64,000 bases of DNA, from contig FMXS01000004.1 in assembly GCA_900104495.1 (NCBI GenBank), forward strand, positions 310,001 through 374,000, given 5' to 3'. Positions 7,433 to 16,386 of the stretch are shown in pieces. The notes beneath the pieces are model-generated. The model searched no databases. It was not told where the DNA came from and saw only the letters and a list, made by a program, of their open reading frames with translations. A program made the translations under genes and the position numbers. Numbering within the stretch: the stretch's first letter is position 1; the number at the start of each line of letters is the position of its first letter. This stretch comes from Ruminococcaceae bacterium FB2012 (GTDB taxonomy: Bacteria; Bacillota; Clostridia; Oscillospirales; Ruminococcaceae).

Positions 7433-8770
7433 ATGTTCAGATTTCCCGAGGGGCTGTATGCCGATATACGCATCGAGTATACCGAAGATGCCGCCTATTC
7501 CTTCGAGAACGGCGAGGTCATGTCGGACACCGAGAACGTCGTGTCGGGGGCTATTATCAGAGTCTACGACGGGAAAATGTGGTATACAAGCGTCACTAAC
7601 GAGCTGGATAATATCCAGTCGGAGCTGGATGAACTGGCTTCGCTGGCGGAGCCGGACCCCGATATCGAAAACGACCCTATGGTAAAGCTCTTTGAGGTCA
7701 ACCGCGATACGGTGCTGCTGTTCGAGGGGGATAACGATATCAGAAAATTCACCCGTCCTCAGCGTAAGGAACTGGTGGAGAGCTACCTCAAAGAGTGCTT
7801 TGACGGCAGCGTCCCCGAGATCAAAAAGTGCGGAGTTTCCTATTATCAGGACCACCATATCAAGGAATTCTATTCCAGCAAGGGCGCCGAGATAAAGCAG
7901 GATTTCCAGCAGGCTTTGGTGTGGTGCTGGTTCGACATCGTGGTGAACGACATCACCACCAGCGGCGGCAGGGGATTCCAGAGTATGGAGCTGAAAGACA
8001 TCACGGGCTGTTATGACCAGGTCCGCGACAGGATAAACAGATTCCTTGACTTCGCCAAAAATGCCGAGGACGTTACTCCCGGCGACTACGTCTGCGTGCT
8101 TTCTCCCGATACCACCGGGATGTTCACTCATGAGAGCTTCGGCCACAAGAGCGAAGCGGATTTTATGCTTAACGACAAGACCCTCCGGGACGAGTGGGTC
8201 TTGGGCAAGAAGGTGGGAAGCGATCTTGTCTCCATTTACGACAGCGGCTCTCCGCTTCACAGGGGGTATATAGCCTACGACGACGAAGGCACTAAGCCCC
8301 GTGAGACCTGGCTGATACAGAACGGCGTTCTCACCGGAAGGCTCCACAACGCCAAGTCGGCGTCGGTGCTGGACGAGGAGCTTACAGGCAATTCACGGGC
8401 CCAGGATTTCGGTTTCTCGCCGCTGGTAAGAATGACCAACACATATATGGCCCCGGGAAATATGTCTCCCGAGGAGATAATCGCCGGAGTCGAGGACGGC
8501 ATTTACATCTATAACGTGAACTACGGCACCGGTCAGGGGACCTTCACTCTCCAGCCGAATATCTGCTACCGCATCAAAAACGGAAAGCTGGCGGGCCCAC
8601 TGCGCGTCAACGTTGTTACCGGGAGCGTCTTCAAGACACTGTTCGATATTGACGCGGTGGGGAACGATTTTATGATCTGCGACACCTGCACCTGCGGCAA
8701 GGGCGGACAGGCCATGCCCGTTTCCGACGGCGGTCCCACTATCCGCGTGAAGTCGCTGAACGTCAACTGA
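7433..8770 (+). CDS. tldD: TldD-family zinc metalloprotease
   Basis: The protein is 445 residues, near the usual TldD length. The zinc site HExxxH is present as HESFGH near residue 234 in the family context MFTHESFGHKSEAD, and the C-terminal half has CTCGKGGQAMPVSDGGPT, typical of TldD. TldD and TldE form a cytoplasmic heterodimer that degrades unfolded or short peptides and, in some bacteria, trims modified peptides such as microcin B17. In this pair TldD carries the catalytic site. The partner gene follows 12 nt downstream. No peptide-modification enzymes are nearby, so a general peptide-degrading role is the simplest reading. Confidence 0.93.
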   Translation: MFRFPEGLYADIRIEYTEDAAYSFENGEVMSDTENVVSGAIIRVYDGKMWYTSVTNELDNIQSELDELASLAEPDPDIENDPMVKLFEVNRDTVLLFEGDNDIRKFTRPQRKELVESYLKECFDGSVPEIKKCGVSYYQDHHIKEFYSSKGAEIKQDFQQALVWCWFDIVVNDITTSGGRGFQSMELKDITGCYDQVRDRINRFLDFAKNAEDVTPGDYVCVLSPDTTGMFTHESFGHKSEADFMLNDKTLRDEWVLGKKVGSDLVSIYDSGSPLHRGYIAYDDEGTKPRETWLIQNGVLTGRLHNAKSASVLDEELTGNSRAQDFGFSPLVRMTNTYMAPGNMSPEEIIAGVEDGIYIYNVNYGTGQGTFTLQPNICYRIKNGKLAGPLRVNVVTGSVFKTLFDIDAVGNDFMICDTCTCGKGGQAMPVSDGGPTIRVKSLNVN

Positions 8771-8782
8771 GGGGGGATAATA

Positions 8783-9994
8783 ATGGAAAGAGAAAAGATA
8801 ATTTCGACCTGTTCGCAAAGCAAGGTCGAACTGGAGGAAAGCAGGATAAAAACCTTCAGCAAGGACAGCCGTATCCATACATCCTACAGAGTTTACGACG
8901 GCAGCAGCGTGGGTATAAAATACGTCCAGGGCAGGACGGATGATGAGAAGGGCTTTGCCAAGGCAAAGGAAAATCTTGCCCTGCTGCGGCCTTACAAGTT
9001 CACCTTGGAGACCGGCAGCCGTCACCGCGACAAGACAGAAGCATCCTGTTCCGATAAGGAACTTATGGACATCGCCCGGCAGGTCCTTGACTATCTGAAA
9101 GAGCATCATCCGGATTTCATCGTTTCCGGCTCGGTGACTTCGGAGAGAAATTTCCTGTCAATGGAAAACAGCCTCGGTCTCGATCACTCCAACACCGACG
9201 GCAATGTTTCAGTCAACATCTGTTTCAAGCACAAGGACAGCAAGGACATCGACGACGGCTGGTTCGGGCTGGGTCAGCGCACCTTCGACTTCAGGAAGTT
9301 CACCGATATGGCGGACAACTATCTGTCAAACTTCACCAATATCGTCGAGCTTCCCGAAGAGCTGATAATCCAGTCGCAGTATTACGAATACACCGGCAAG
9401 TTCTGGGAGATGCTCAACGCGGAGAATCTCGCCCTCGGCACCTCGCTGCTTTCGGGGAAGACAGGCGGTAAGGTCTTCGCGGATGACTTCACCCTGCTTC
9501 ACGACGTCTCCGACGAAGAGACCTGGAACCACACCTTCTTTGACGGCGAGGGCGTTGTCCTGCCGGAGGATAAGCACATCTTCATCGAGAACGGCGTTCT
9601 GCTGGGCGGCTTTGCGGACAAGCGCATCGCCGACAAATACGGTGTGCCGCATACGGGCAGCGCCGACTTCAATTTCGTTGACACTCCCAACAACGGAAGA
9701 GTGAACTTCCGCATCAAGCGCAGCGAAAAGACGGTCAAGGAACTGCTTGACGGCAGGCTGTCGGTGGTCCCCGTAAGGGCTCACGGCGGCGGATACAACG
9801 AAAAGGGTGAATACGTCACCCCGGTCGAGTGCGCTATGCTCTGCGACGGCGAACGCTTCATCGGACGCCTGCCGGAGTTTGCGGTAAAGGGCAGCATCTT
9901 TGATATGTTCGGCAAAGATTTCATCGGTGTCGGCTCCGACAACCCGATCTTCAACGACAAGCAGGTGCTGATGAAGATGAATTACAGCAAGTAG
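8783..9994 (+). CDS. tldE: TldE/PmbA-family partner subunit
   Basis: The protein is 403 residues and is preceded by GAGGGGGG. It shows the PmbA/TldE layout: an N-terminal alpha/beta region and a C-terminal half with DKYGVPHTGSADFN, followed by a glycine-rich segment (RAHGGGYNEKGEY). The HExxxH zinc motif is absent, as expected for the non-catalytic subunit that completes the cavity of the TldD/TldE dimer. It is cotranscribed with tldD. No clear terminator follows; a weak hairpin (CAGAC/GTCTG) lies near 10045..10065. Confidence 0.88.
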   Translation: MEREKIISTCSQSKVELEESRIKTFSKDSRIHTSYRVYDGSSVGIKYVQGRTDDEKGFAKAKENLALLRPYKFTLETGSRHRDKTEASCSDKELMDIARQVLDYLKEHHPDFIVSGSVTSERNFLSMENSLGLDHSNTDGNVSVNICFKHKDSKDIDDGWFGLGQRTFDFRKFTDMADNYLSNFTNIVELPEELIIQSQYYEYTGKFWEMLNAENLALGTSLLSGKTGGKVFADDFTLLHDVSDEETWNHTFFDGEGVVLPEDKHIFIENGVLLGGFADKRIADKYGVPHTGSADFNFVDTPNNGRVNFRIKRSEKTVKELLDGRLSVVPVRAHGGGYNEKGEYVTPVECAMLCDGERFIGRLPEFAVKGSIFDMFGKDFIGVGSDNPIFNDKQVLMKMNYSK

Positions 9995-10111
9995 GGCATT
10001 AACCGACTTCGGGATCAATCGGTATTATCCTGGTATTAAGAGCAGACTATCTTGAAAAGGTCTGCACCGTAAAAATATCAAGAATAGCATTCCCCGGAAG
10101 GAGAAAAACCT

Positions 10112-11896
10112 GTGATAATTAAGAAAGCCGCAGCATTCTGTCTTGCAATGCTGACGATCCTGTGCGGGAAAGTTCCCGCAAGCGGAGAGAGCAGCTCCGG
10201 GAAGACTGTCAATATCACAGTCAACACTCAAAAAGACAGAAAGGCGATCTCCCCATATATCTACGGCGTAAATGCCGAGCTTATGGAAAAGGATGTCAAG
10301 CCCGGATCTGTGCGGGCGGGCGGGAACCGCTATACTGCCTACAACTGGGAAACCAACGCTTCAAATGCTGGCTCAGATAATAAAAACATCTCCGACGGAT
10401 ATCTCACCCGCAAGGAGTATAAGGATGTCCCCGGCAGCGCAGCACTTTATTTGAACGACATTTGCACGCAGAAGGGCGCCTATCCGCTGATGACTCTCCA
10501 ACTGGCGGGATATGTTTCCGCCGATATGGACGGAGCGGTGACTAAAGATCAGAAGGCACCCTCCGCACGCTGGAACGAGGTTGAGCTTGTCAAAGACTCC
10601 GACTTCACGCTTACACCCGATCTTAATGACGGTAAGGTCTATATGGACGAGTTCGTGAACTACCTTGTCAACAAGCTGGGAGATTCTCAGCACGGAGGCA
10701 TCAAAGGCTATTCCCTCGACAATGAGCCTGCCCTCTGGAGCAGTACCCATTCCCTTGTTCATCCGCAGAAAACCACCTGCGAAGAGATCGTTGAAAAATC
10801 CGTAACGATGTCAAAGGCGGTAAAGTCTATTGACCCGAATGCAGATATATTCGGACCCGCATTGTTCGGCTACGGTTCATTCACGAATTTCACCAACGGC
10901 TCCGACTGGAGAAAGATAAAGAAAGAGCATCCCGAATACAAGTGGTTCGTTGACTATTATCTTGATGAAATGAAAAAGGCCGAGGACGAGAACGGCAAAC
11001 GTCTGCTGGATGTTCTTGATGTGCATTTCTACACCGAGGCCAAAGGCGCCTGCGGTAAACGTTACTGCGAGCATTATACCGATCCTGAATGTGTTGAAAA
11101 AAAGCTCAACGCCACCCGCAGTCTTTGGGACGAAACCTACACCGAGGACAGCTGGATAACCGATACGGGAGCAGAGTTCCTGCCGATACTTCCCGCACTT
11201 CAAAAGTCCATAGACACCTATTATCCCGGCACAAAGTTAGCGATCACCGAATACGATTTCCAGGGAGCATACGATGTCACGGGAGCGATAATGGAAGCCG
11301 ACACGCTGGGGATATTTGCACAGTACGGAGTGTATGAAGCTAATTTGTTCTCAATGGATTGTCAGTATCAGCTTGCCGCAATAAATATGTTTACCGATTA
11401 CGACGGAAAGGGAAGCAGTTTTGGAGATACGCTGGTATCCTGTCAAAGCGACGACATTGAAGCATCCACCGCCTATGCCTCGATCAACGGTGACAGCAGC
11501 GATACGGTCACTCTTGTGGTAACAAACAAATCCTTCGGAGAAATTACCACCGCCGACATCAGCCTTGACAGCGAATACAAATATGCGCATCTTTACGGCA
11601 TCAACAGCATGGCGGCACAGGTCTTTGACATGACCGACAGCAATCCCGCCGTTAAGCTCAAGGGTGACAGTATCACTTTTGAGATGCAGCCGAGGACAGT
11701 TTCACTCCTTGTTATCTCGAAAGATAAGCCCGTATCGGAAGGGGAGACTTCTTCGGTGATCTCGTCAGCGGGATCAGCAGAATCAAAGCAGGAGGAAAAC
11801 AGTTCCTCAAAGCTGCCCCTTATCGGCGGTATTGCCGCAGGAGCGGCCGCCTTAGCTGGCGGAGCCTTCCTTGTGCTCAGAAAAAAACGCAGATAA
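10112..11896 (+). CDS. secreted, membrane-anchored GH44 family glycoside hydrolase
   Basis: The protein is 594 residues and starts at a GTG behind GGAAGGAG. A signal peptide covers roughly residues 1-25. The catalytic domain matches glycoside hydrolase family 44: GYSLDNEPALW contains the acid/base glutamate and AITEYDFQGAYD the nucleophile. GH44 enzymes are endo-acting on cellulose, xyloglucan and related beta-glucans. A short beta-rich domain follows, then a Ser/Glu-rich linker, a hydrophobic helix and KKRR. LPLIGG precedes the helix, which resembles but does not match a sortase LPXTG signal, so plain membrane anchoring is equally possible. No dockerin or carbohydrate-binding module is visible, unlike many ruminococcal cellulases. 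Confidence 0.88.
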   Translation: MIIKKAAAFCLAMLTILCGKVPASGESSSGKTVNITVNTQKDRKAISPYIYGVNAELMEKDVKPGSVRAGGNRYTAYNWETNASNAGSDNKNISDGYLTRKEYKDVPGSAALYLNDICTQKGAYPLMTLQLAGYVSADMDGAVTKDQKAPSARWNEVELVKDSDFTLTPDLNDGKVYMDEFVNYLVNKLGDSQHGGIKGYSLDNEPALWSSTHSLVHPQKTTCEEIVEKSVTMSKAVKSIDPNADIFGPALFGYGSFTNFTNGSDWRKIKKEHPEYKWFVDYYLDEMKKAEDENGKRLLDVLDVHFYTEAKGACGKRYCEHYTDPECVEKKLNATRSLWDETYTEDSWITDTGAEFLPILPALQKSIDTYYPGTKLAITEYDFQGAYDVTGAIMEADTLGIFAQYGVYEANLFSMDCQYQLAAINMFTDYDGKGSSFGDTLVSCQSDDIEASTAYASINGDSSDTVTLVVTNKSFGEITTADISLDSEYKYAHLYGINSMAAQVFDMTDSNPAVKLKGDSITFEMQPRTVSLLVISKDKPVSEGETSSVISSAGSAESKQEENSSSKLPLIGGIAAGAAALAGGAFLVLRKKRR

Positions 11897-11907
11897 TAGG
11901 AGTCGTG

Positions 11908-12216
11908 ATGAAAACGGACAGCAGAGAAACATGGAGCCGCACCCGTGACGAGCTTGCCGAAGCGCTTGCTGAGCTTGGTTATCCGGCTGAGCTGGGATAT
12001 ATTATCGCGGAGCATATCGGCAGCCCGAAGGGCATGGAGCGGATGATCGCTTATCTGAGATATGTCCGGCCCGAAAAGGTCGAGCTGATAGTTGACGAGA
12101 TGCTGGCGATCAAAAGCGACATCGACAGGTGGCGTGAGAAAAAAGAGTGCGAACAGGCTAACATCGCATATAACAATGTGCTGAATTACGGCCTTGATAC
12201 AGATGACGATACATAG
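11908..12216 (+). CDS. small helical protein of unknown function
   Basis: The protein is 102 residues. AGGAG at 11898..11902 favours the ATG at 11908 over the GTG three bases before it. It is predicted mostly alpha-helical (RDELAEALAELGYPAELGYI, then PEKVELIVDEMLAIKSDIDRW), acidic, and has no membrane segment. It starts 11 nt after the GH44 gene and probably shares its transcript. It has no recognised domain. Confidence 0.7.
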   Translation: MKTDSRETWSRTRDELAEALAELGYPAELGYIIAEHIGSPKGMERMIAYLRYVRPEKVELIVDEMLAIKSDIDRWREKKECEQANIAYNNVLNYGLDTDDDT

Positions 12217-12220
12217 AAAA

Positions 12221-12257
12221 ACGTCCCGCTTTGTGAATACATCACTAAGCGGGACGT
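12221..12257. terminator. bidirectional terminator between convergent genes
   Basis: ACGTCCCGCTT and AAGCGGGACGT form an 11-bp stem between the small gene ending at 12216 and the minus-strand gene ending at 12277. Only short A and T stretches flank it. Confidence 0.65.
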
Positions 12258-12276
12258 GTCATTTATGGGGATCGTT

Positions 12277-14463
12277 TTATTTGTTTTCGTATTCTTCTGA
12301 AATCTTTAGCTTGCCTTCCGTCACCTTTTCATAAAGTTCTTCCTTCGGACAAGGCTTGCTGAACAGATAACCCTGCGCACGGTTGCAGCCGATGGATCTC
12401 AGAAATTCAAACTGCTGTTCAGTCTCAACACCTTCGGTAAGTGACACCAGATCAAGCTGTCGGGTAAGCTCAACGATATTTTTCAGTATCGGAGCCGCCT
12501 TATCGTTGCTCCCGAAGCCGGAAAGGAACTTCATATCTATCTTCAGAACATCGAACTGATAATCCTTCAGAACGTTCAGCGAAGAATAACCGCTGCCGAA
12601 GTCATCGAGCCAAACCTTGTATCCTGCGCTTCTGAGATTGTCAACAGACTTTTGCAGGAAATCCTGCTGATCGGTAAGGGCGCTTTCGGTTATCTCAACA
12701 TCAATGAAATTTTTAGGAACACGGTATTTTTCTGTCATACTGCCGAGAAACTCAACAACGTTGAAAAGCTCAAAGTCCAGCCGCGAGAAGTTTATCGACG
12801 CAGGAACAAAAGGTTTTCCCTCGTCGGCGGCCTGTCTGTAATCACGGCAGACGATCTCAATTATAGTCTGGTCGAGCTTGTGTATCTGCCTGTATTCTTC
12901 AAGGGTATCAATAAACATTCCCGGCGGGAGCAGGCCGTATTTCGGGTCGTTCCACCTTGCAAGGGCTTCAAGCCCGCAGATAGAACCGTCCTTTGTGCTG
13001 ACTATCGGCTGATAGAAAACTTTGATATAATCGTTGGAGATAGCCGTGTCTATGTTGTTTACGATATACTGCTTCAAGCGGAATTTCTCTTCGAGCTTTT
13101 TGTCGTAGAATCTGAAATGGTTATGATAGTGCTTTTTGATAGTGTTGCAGGCAAAACGCGCCCTGTCGCAGGCAAGACTTGCATCGGTGTCGTTTTCGGC
13201 GGGCTTATAAGCACCGCATTTAAGTTCAAGATGCACTTCGCGCTGCATATTGTGTATCTTTACCGAGATCTCGGAGATCTTTTCCTTGCATCCGTCCAGT
13301 TTTGTATAGACAACAAAATGGTCGTCAGAAAACCTTGACACAAGGGAGCCCGTGAAGGTCTCGTCTATGATCTTTGCTGTTTTTTTGAGCAGTTCGTTGC
13401 CTTCCGTAAAGCCGTATTTTTCATTGTAGGATTTGAAGTTCTCAATATCCATAAACAGGAAAACGGAGTTTTCCTTGTCTGTGGTGACGTAGCTCAGCAT
13501 TTTTTCGGATTCGGTGCGGAAATGCACCATATTGTGTATGCCGGTCAGCTCATCGAAAATGGATATCTTCGACAGATAAGTATTGACCTGTTCAAGGTTT
13601 TCATCTTTGAGACCTTGAGACATTGTCCTGCTGTAATTGGCAATGCAGAACAGCAGGGTAGAGAGCCACATCGTAAAGCCGTTTATCTTGACACCGTCGC
13701 CAAGCCCGATCCGAGCAGTGTTAAGGTCGATGATGCCGTCGATCCTCTCAACGGTGCTGATATCGATTATTCCGCTGATCCTGTAATAGAACACACCGTA
13801 GGAAACGGTCAGTACAAGAAAACCTATCCACGGTCTCCAGATCAGCAGACAGATAACAAACAGCTCCATAGTAAGGAAAGTCAGTATCTGATCGCCCTTC
13901 GCAAAGCTATGGACCGACATAATGATTCCGAAGTTGATACAGCAGAAGGAGAAAACATACATCACGCACAGACTGTGCCACTTTTTCTCCTTGCGGTCAA
14001 GCATCAGTACCACCGAGAAGCATATCATAACAACAGATGCCGAAAACAGGATAAGGTAGTTTATCAGGTCGGCGGTGGATTTGCTGCTGCCTCCGAACTG
14101 AGTTATCATCCGTATCTCAAATACCACCACAGACAAACTCAGAAGGATCACCGCGATAGCCAACCAGCGTGTCTTCCGAAAGTTGAACAGCGCTCTGAGG
14201 GCAAACAGCAGCATCAGCGTTCCTGCACTGAGCAGCATAAAGTAGTTGGAGAAATAGCTTTCGATCAGAGATTCTAACTTGCTGCCGAGATCCTTCTCGA
14301 AGATAGTTCTTATCATTCGCTCTATCATCCAGATCTCCAGCACGATAACGATCACTGACATATATATGCTGGATTTCATATTTGTCAGATAGAAGTGATT
14401 TTTAACATACGGGCTCTGTTTGTTGACCCCCGTAAGCTGCATCAGCTTTTTTTTGACAGGCAT
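12277..14463 (-). CDS. multi-pass membrane cyclic-di-GMP phosphodiesterase (degenerate GGDEF plus EAL)
   Basis: The start is the ATG at 14463, which has GAGGGG upstream; about 728 residues. About eight membrane helices fill residues 30-280, a MASE-like membrane sensor. A GGDEF fold follows (FDELTGIHNM, LFMDIENFK), but its signature is SDDHF, so it should not make cyclic-di-GMP and may bind GTP as a regulator. The EAL domain keeps every key residue: EALARW, PASINFSR, EITES, DDFGSGYSS, KIDMKF, EGVET, QGYLFSKP. It is therefore likely an active phosphodiesterase that lowers cyclic-di-GMP in response to a membrane signal. It is the first of seven consecutive signalling genes. Confidence 0.92.
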   Translation of the reverse strand: MPVKKKLMQLTGVNKQSPYVKNHFYLTNMKSSIYMSVIVIVLEIWMIERMIRTIFEKDLGSKLESLIESYFSNYFMLLSAGTLMLLFALRALFNFRKTRWLAIAVILLSLSVVVFEIRMITQFGGSSKSTADLINYLILFSASVVMICFSVVLMLDRKEKKWHSLCVMYVFSFCCINFGIIMSVHSFAKGDQILTFLTMELFVICLLIWRPWIGFLVLTVSYGVFYYRISGIIDISTVERIDGIIDLNTARIGLGDGVKINGFTMWLSTLLFCIANYSRTMSQGLKDENLEQVNTYLSKISIFDELTGIHNMVHFRTESEKMLSYVTTDKENSVFLFMDIENFKSYNEKYGFTEGNELLKKTAKIIDETFTGSLVSRFSDDHFVVYTKLDGCKEKISEISVKIHNMQREVHLELKCGAYKPAENDTDASLACDRARFACNTIKKHYHNHFRFYDKKLEEKFRLKQYIVNNIDTAISNDYIKVFYQPIVSTKDGSICGLEALARWNDPKYGLLPPGMFIDTLEEYRQIHKLDQTIIEIVCRDYRQAADEGKPFVPASINFSRLDFELFNVVEFLGSMTEKYRVPKNFIDVEITESALTDQQDFLQKSVDNLRSAGYKVWLDDFGSGYSSLNVLKDYQFDVLKIDMKFLSGFGSNDKAAPILKNIVELTRQLDLVSLTEGVETEQQFEFLRSIGCNRAQGYLFSKPCPKEELYEKVTEGKLKISEEYENK

Positions 14464-14514
14464 TGTTTTCCCCTCTTTCGTAGTTTGATGAAAAAACAGT
14501 CGCTCATTGATAAT

Positions 14515-14543
14515 ATTATACATCAAAACCGACTATTTGTCAA
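14515..14543 (-). promoter_or_regulatory. promoter of the GGDEF-EAL gene ending at 12277
   Basis: Minus strand TTGACA, 17-nt spacer, TATAAT, about 50 nt before the start codon. Confidence 0.8.
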
Positions 14544-14669
14544 CAATGTTGTGAATTATGCTGTTTTGCTTTCCTTTTCCTGCTTTGTAAATAGTATGAC
14601 CTTTAATTAGTTTTTGATGATCAGACAAAAAATATTTACGAATAATATGACCGATTTGTATATTTTGAC

Positions 14670-14698
14670 TTGAAAAATGTGAAACATTGTGATATAAT
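14670..14698 (+). promoter_or_regulatory. promoter of the diguanylate cyclase gene at 14773
   Basis: TTGAAA, 17-nt spacer, TATAAT. The spacer contains the short inverted repeat AATGT/ACATT. Confidence 0.75.
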
Positions 14699-14772
14699 GA
14701 ATATATACATACTGTTATCGGTGCATTTGATTTTTTTATTTGTGCTGATAATTGATCTGAAGGATGAAGCCT

Positions 14773-16305
14773 ATGAAGCTGACTTATTCTGTAATATATT
14801 TTGCTCTGATATTTACGCTTGTGGGCTGTACTGTATTTGCCAAGCGTTCGTCAAGACCGAGCCGCGGTGCGGTGGCCTGGGTCGAGACTTCTCTTATCAT
14901 TCCGATACTGGGAAATCTTATCATCGTTCTGTCTGATATAGGTATCCTTACACTGATCGGACACTATCTTTATTTCCTCGGAGTCAATTCGGTACTGCTT
15001 GCTTTGGTCAATTTTACTAACGTCCACTGTACCGGCATCGGAAACGGTACTCAGAAACCTACCGTAATGTATATCCTGCTTTTTGTCGATACGGTACAGC
15101 TGCTGTTGAATCCTATCTTTGAACACGCCTTTGTTCTGGAGACCGTAACGGATAACGGAAATACATCTTTTATAATAACGGCAGGCTTCGGCAGAATATT
15201 TCATAGGATCATTGACTATGTCATTATGATCTCCGTTATTCTTATCTTTGCCCTTGCTTCTGTCCGGACCCCGAGAATATACAGAGATCGATTTACCGTA
15301 CTTCTTTTCTCAATGACAGCTATTGCTCTTATGCAGACATATTATATCTTCTCTGAGAGCAATTATGACCGTCCCGTTATTGCCTACGGCTTTTTCGGAC
15401 TGGTGCTTTTCTATTTTGCGATAATCTACCGTCCGCTGCGACTGCTGGATCAGATGCTCTCCAGCATTGTATCGGATCTTTCGGATGCGTTCTATGTTTT
15501 TGACGCCTCCGGGAGATGCGTATGGGCAAATGAACAAGGCTGTAAGCTGGTCGGGTACAGCGGCACCAATTACGAGGAGGTCAATGCCGAACTGATCGGA
15601 ATGTTCGGCTCTCCGTCGGAATCGGAAGGAAGGATATCCAGAGTAGCAGTTGGAACAGAGGAAAACATCCGCTTCTTTTCTTTGGAGGAAAAGCAGGTAA
15701 AGGGTCCTAACGGAAAGTATAACGGCTCCTATCTTCGTATCAGAGACGTTACCGTGGAAGAACACGCGCTCCAGGACAGAGATAAACGCATAGGTCTTAT
15801 CAGCCTGGAAGCATACAAGGATGCGCTCACCGGAGTCGGTAACATCGCGTCTTATAATAACAAGGTGGCTGAGATCAATCAGCAGCTTGAAAACGGTCCG
15901 GTTGAGTTTGCCGTCGTTATGGTGGATATGAATGATCTGAAGCAGATCAACGATCAGTGCGGCCATAAGGAAGGCGACATTTACATTAAGGGCTGCTGTC
16001 AGATGATATGCGATGCCTTCAATCATTCGCCGGTTTTCCGTATCGGCGGCGACGAGTTTGTCGTTATCCTGCGCGGACAGGACTATACAGCAAGGCATCA
16101 GAACGTTAAGGCTCTTCGAGCCGCTTTTGAAGATTCTTTTGAGCAGACAGAAAAGGATCCCTGGTTTAGGTATTCCGCTTCGGTGGGATTATCTGAAAGC
16201 TCCTCAGCCGACAAAACCTTTGAGCCGGTTTTCAAGCGTGCTGACCAGGCAATGTATAACGAAAAGAAAATGTTCAAATTCCTTCACGGTAGCTACAGAT
16301 CGTAA
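14773..16305 (+). CDS. 7TM-PAS-GGDEF diguanylate cyclase
   Basis: About 510 residues. GAAGGA abuts the ATG at 14764, so the ATG at 14773 is preferred. Seven hydrophobic helices in the first 220 residues resemble the 7TM sensor found at the N-terminus of some histidine kinases. A PAS domain follows (SDAFYVFDASGRCVWANEQG), then a GGDEF domain with DALTGVGN, VDMNDLKQIND and the intact signature RIGGDEF. The RxxD inhibitory site is not present at its usual place before GGDEF, so product inhibition through it is unlikely. It should synthesise cyclic-di-GMP at the membrane. It is transcribed away from the gene at 12277. Confidence 0.92.
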   Translation: MKLTYSVIYFALIFTLVGCTVFAKRSSRPSRGAVAWVETSLIIPILGNLIIVLSDIGILTLIGHYLYFLGVNSVLLALVNFTNVHCTGIGNGTQKPTVMYILLFVDTVQLLLNPIFEHAFVLETVTDNGNTSFIITAGFGRIFHRIIDYVIMISVILIFALASVRTPRIYRDRFTVLLFSMTAIALMQTYYIFSESNYDRPVIAYGFFGLVLFYFAIIYRPLRLLDQMLSSIVSDLSDAFYVFDASGRCVWANEQGCKLVGYSGTNYEEVNAELIGMFGSPSESEGRISRVAVGTEENIRFFSLEEKQVKGPNGKYNGSYLRIRDVTVEEHALQDRDKRIGLISLEAYKDALTGVGNIASYNNKVAEINQQLENGPVEFAVVMVDMNDLKQINDQCGHKEGDIYIKGCCQMICDAFNHSPVFRIGGDEFVVILRGQDYTARHQNVKALRAAFEDSFEQTEKDPWFRYSASVGLSESSSADKTFEPVFKRADQAMYNEKKMFKFLHGSYRS

Positions 16306-16326
16306 GTCTTTTTGCATAATAAGAAT

Positions 16327-16364
16327 AAACTCCCCGAAACATTACACGGCTTCGGGGAGTTTTC
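16327..16364. terminator. bidirectional terminator between convergent cyclase genes
   Basis: AAACTCCCCGAA and TTCGGGGAGTTT form a 12-bp stem, with a T run on the plus side and an A-rich flank on the other. Confidence 0.85.
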
Positions 16365-16386
16365 TTATGTCATAGTGTTATAAAAA

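Noticed and set aside
7430..8347. A 305-codon minus-strand frame opposite tldD
   Set aside because: It is the antisense shadow of a clear TldD coding sequence, with no family motif or ribosome site.
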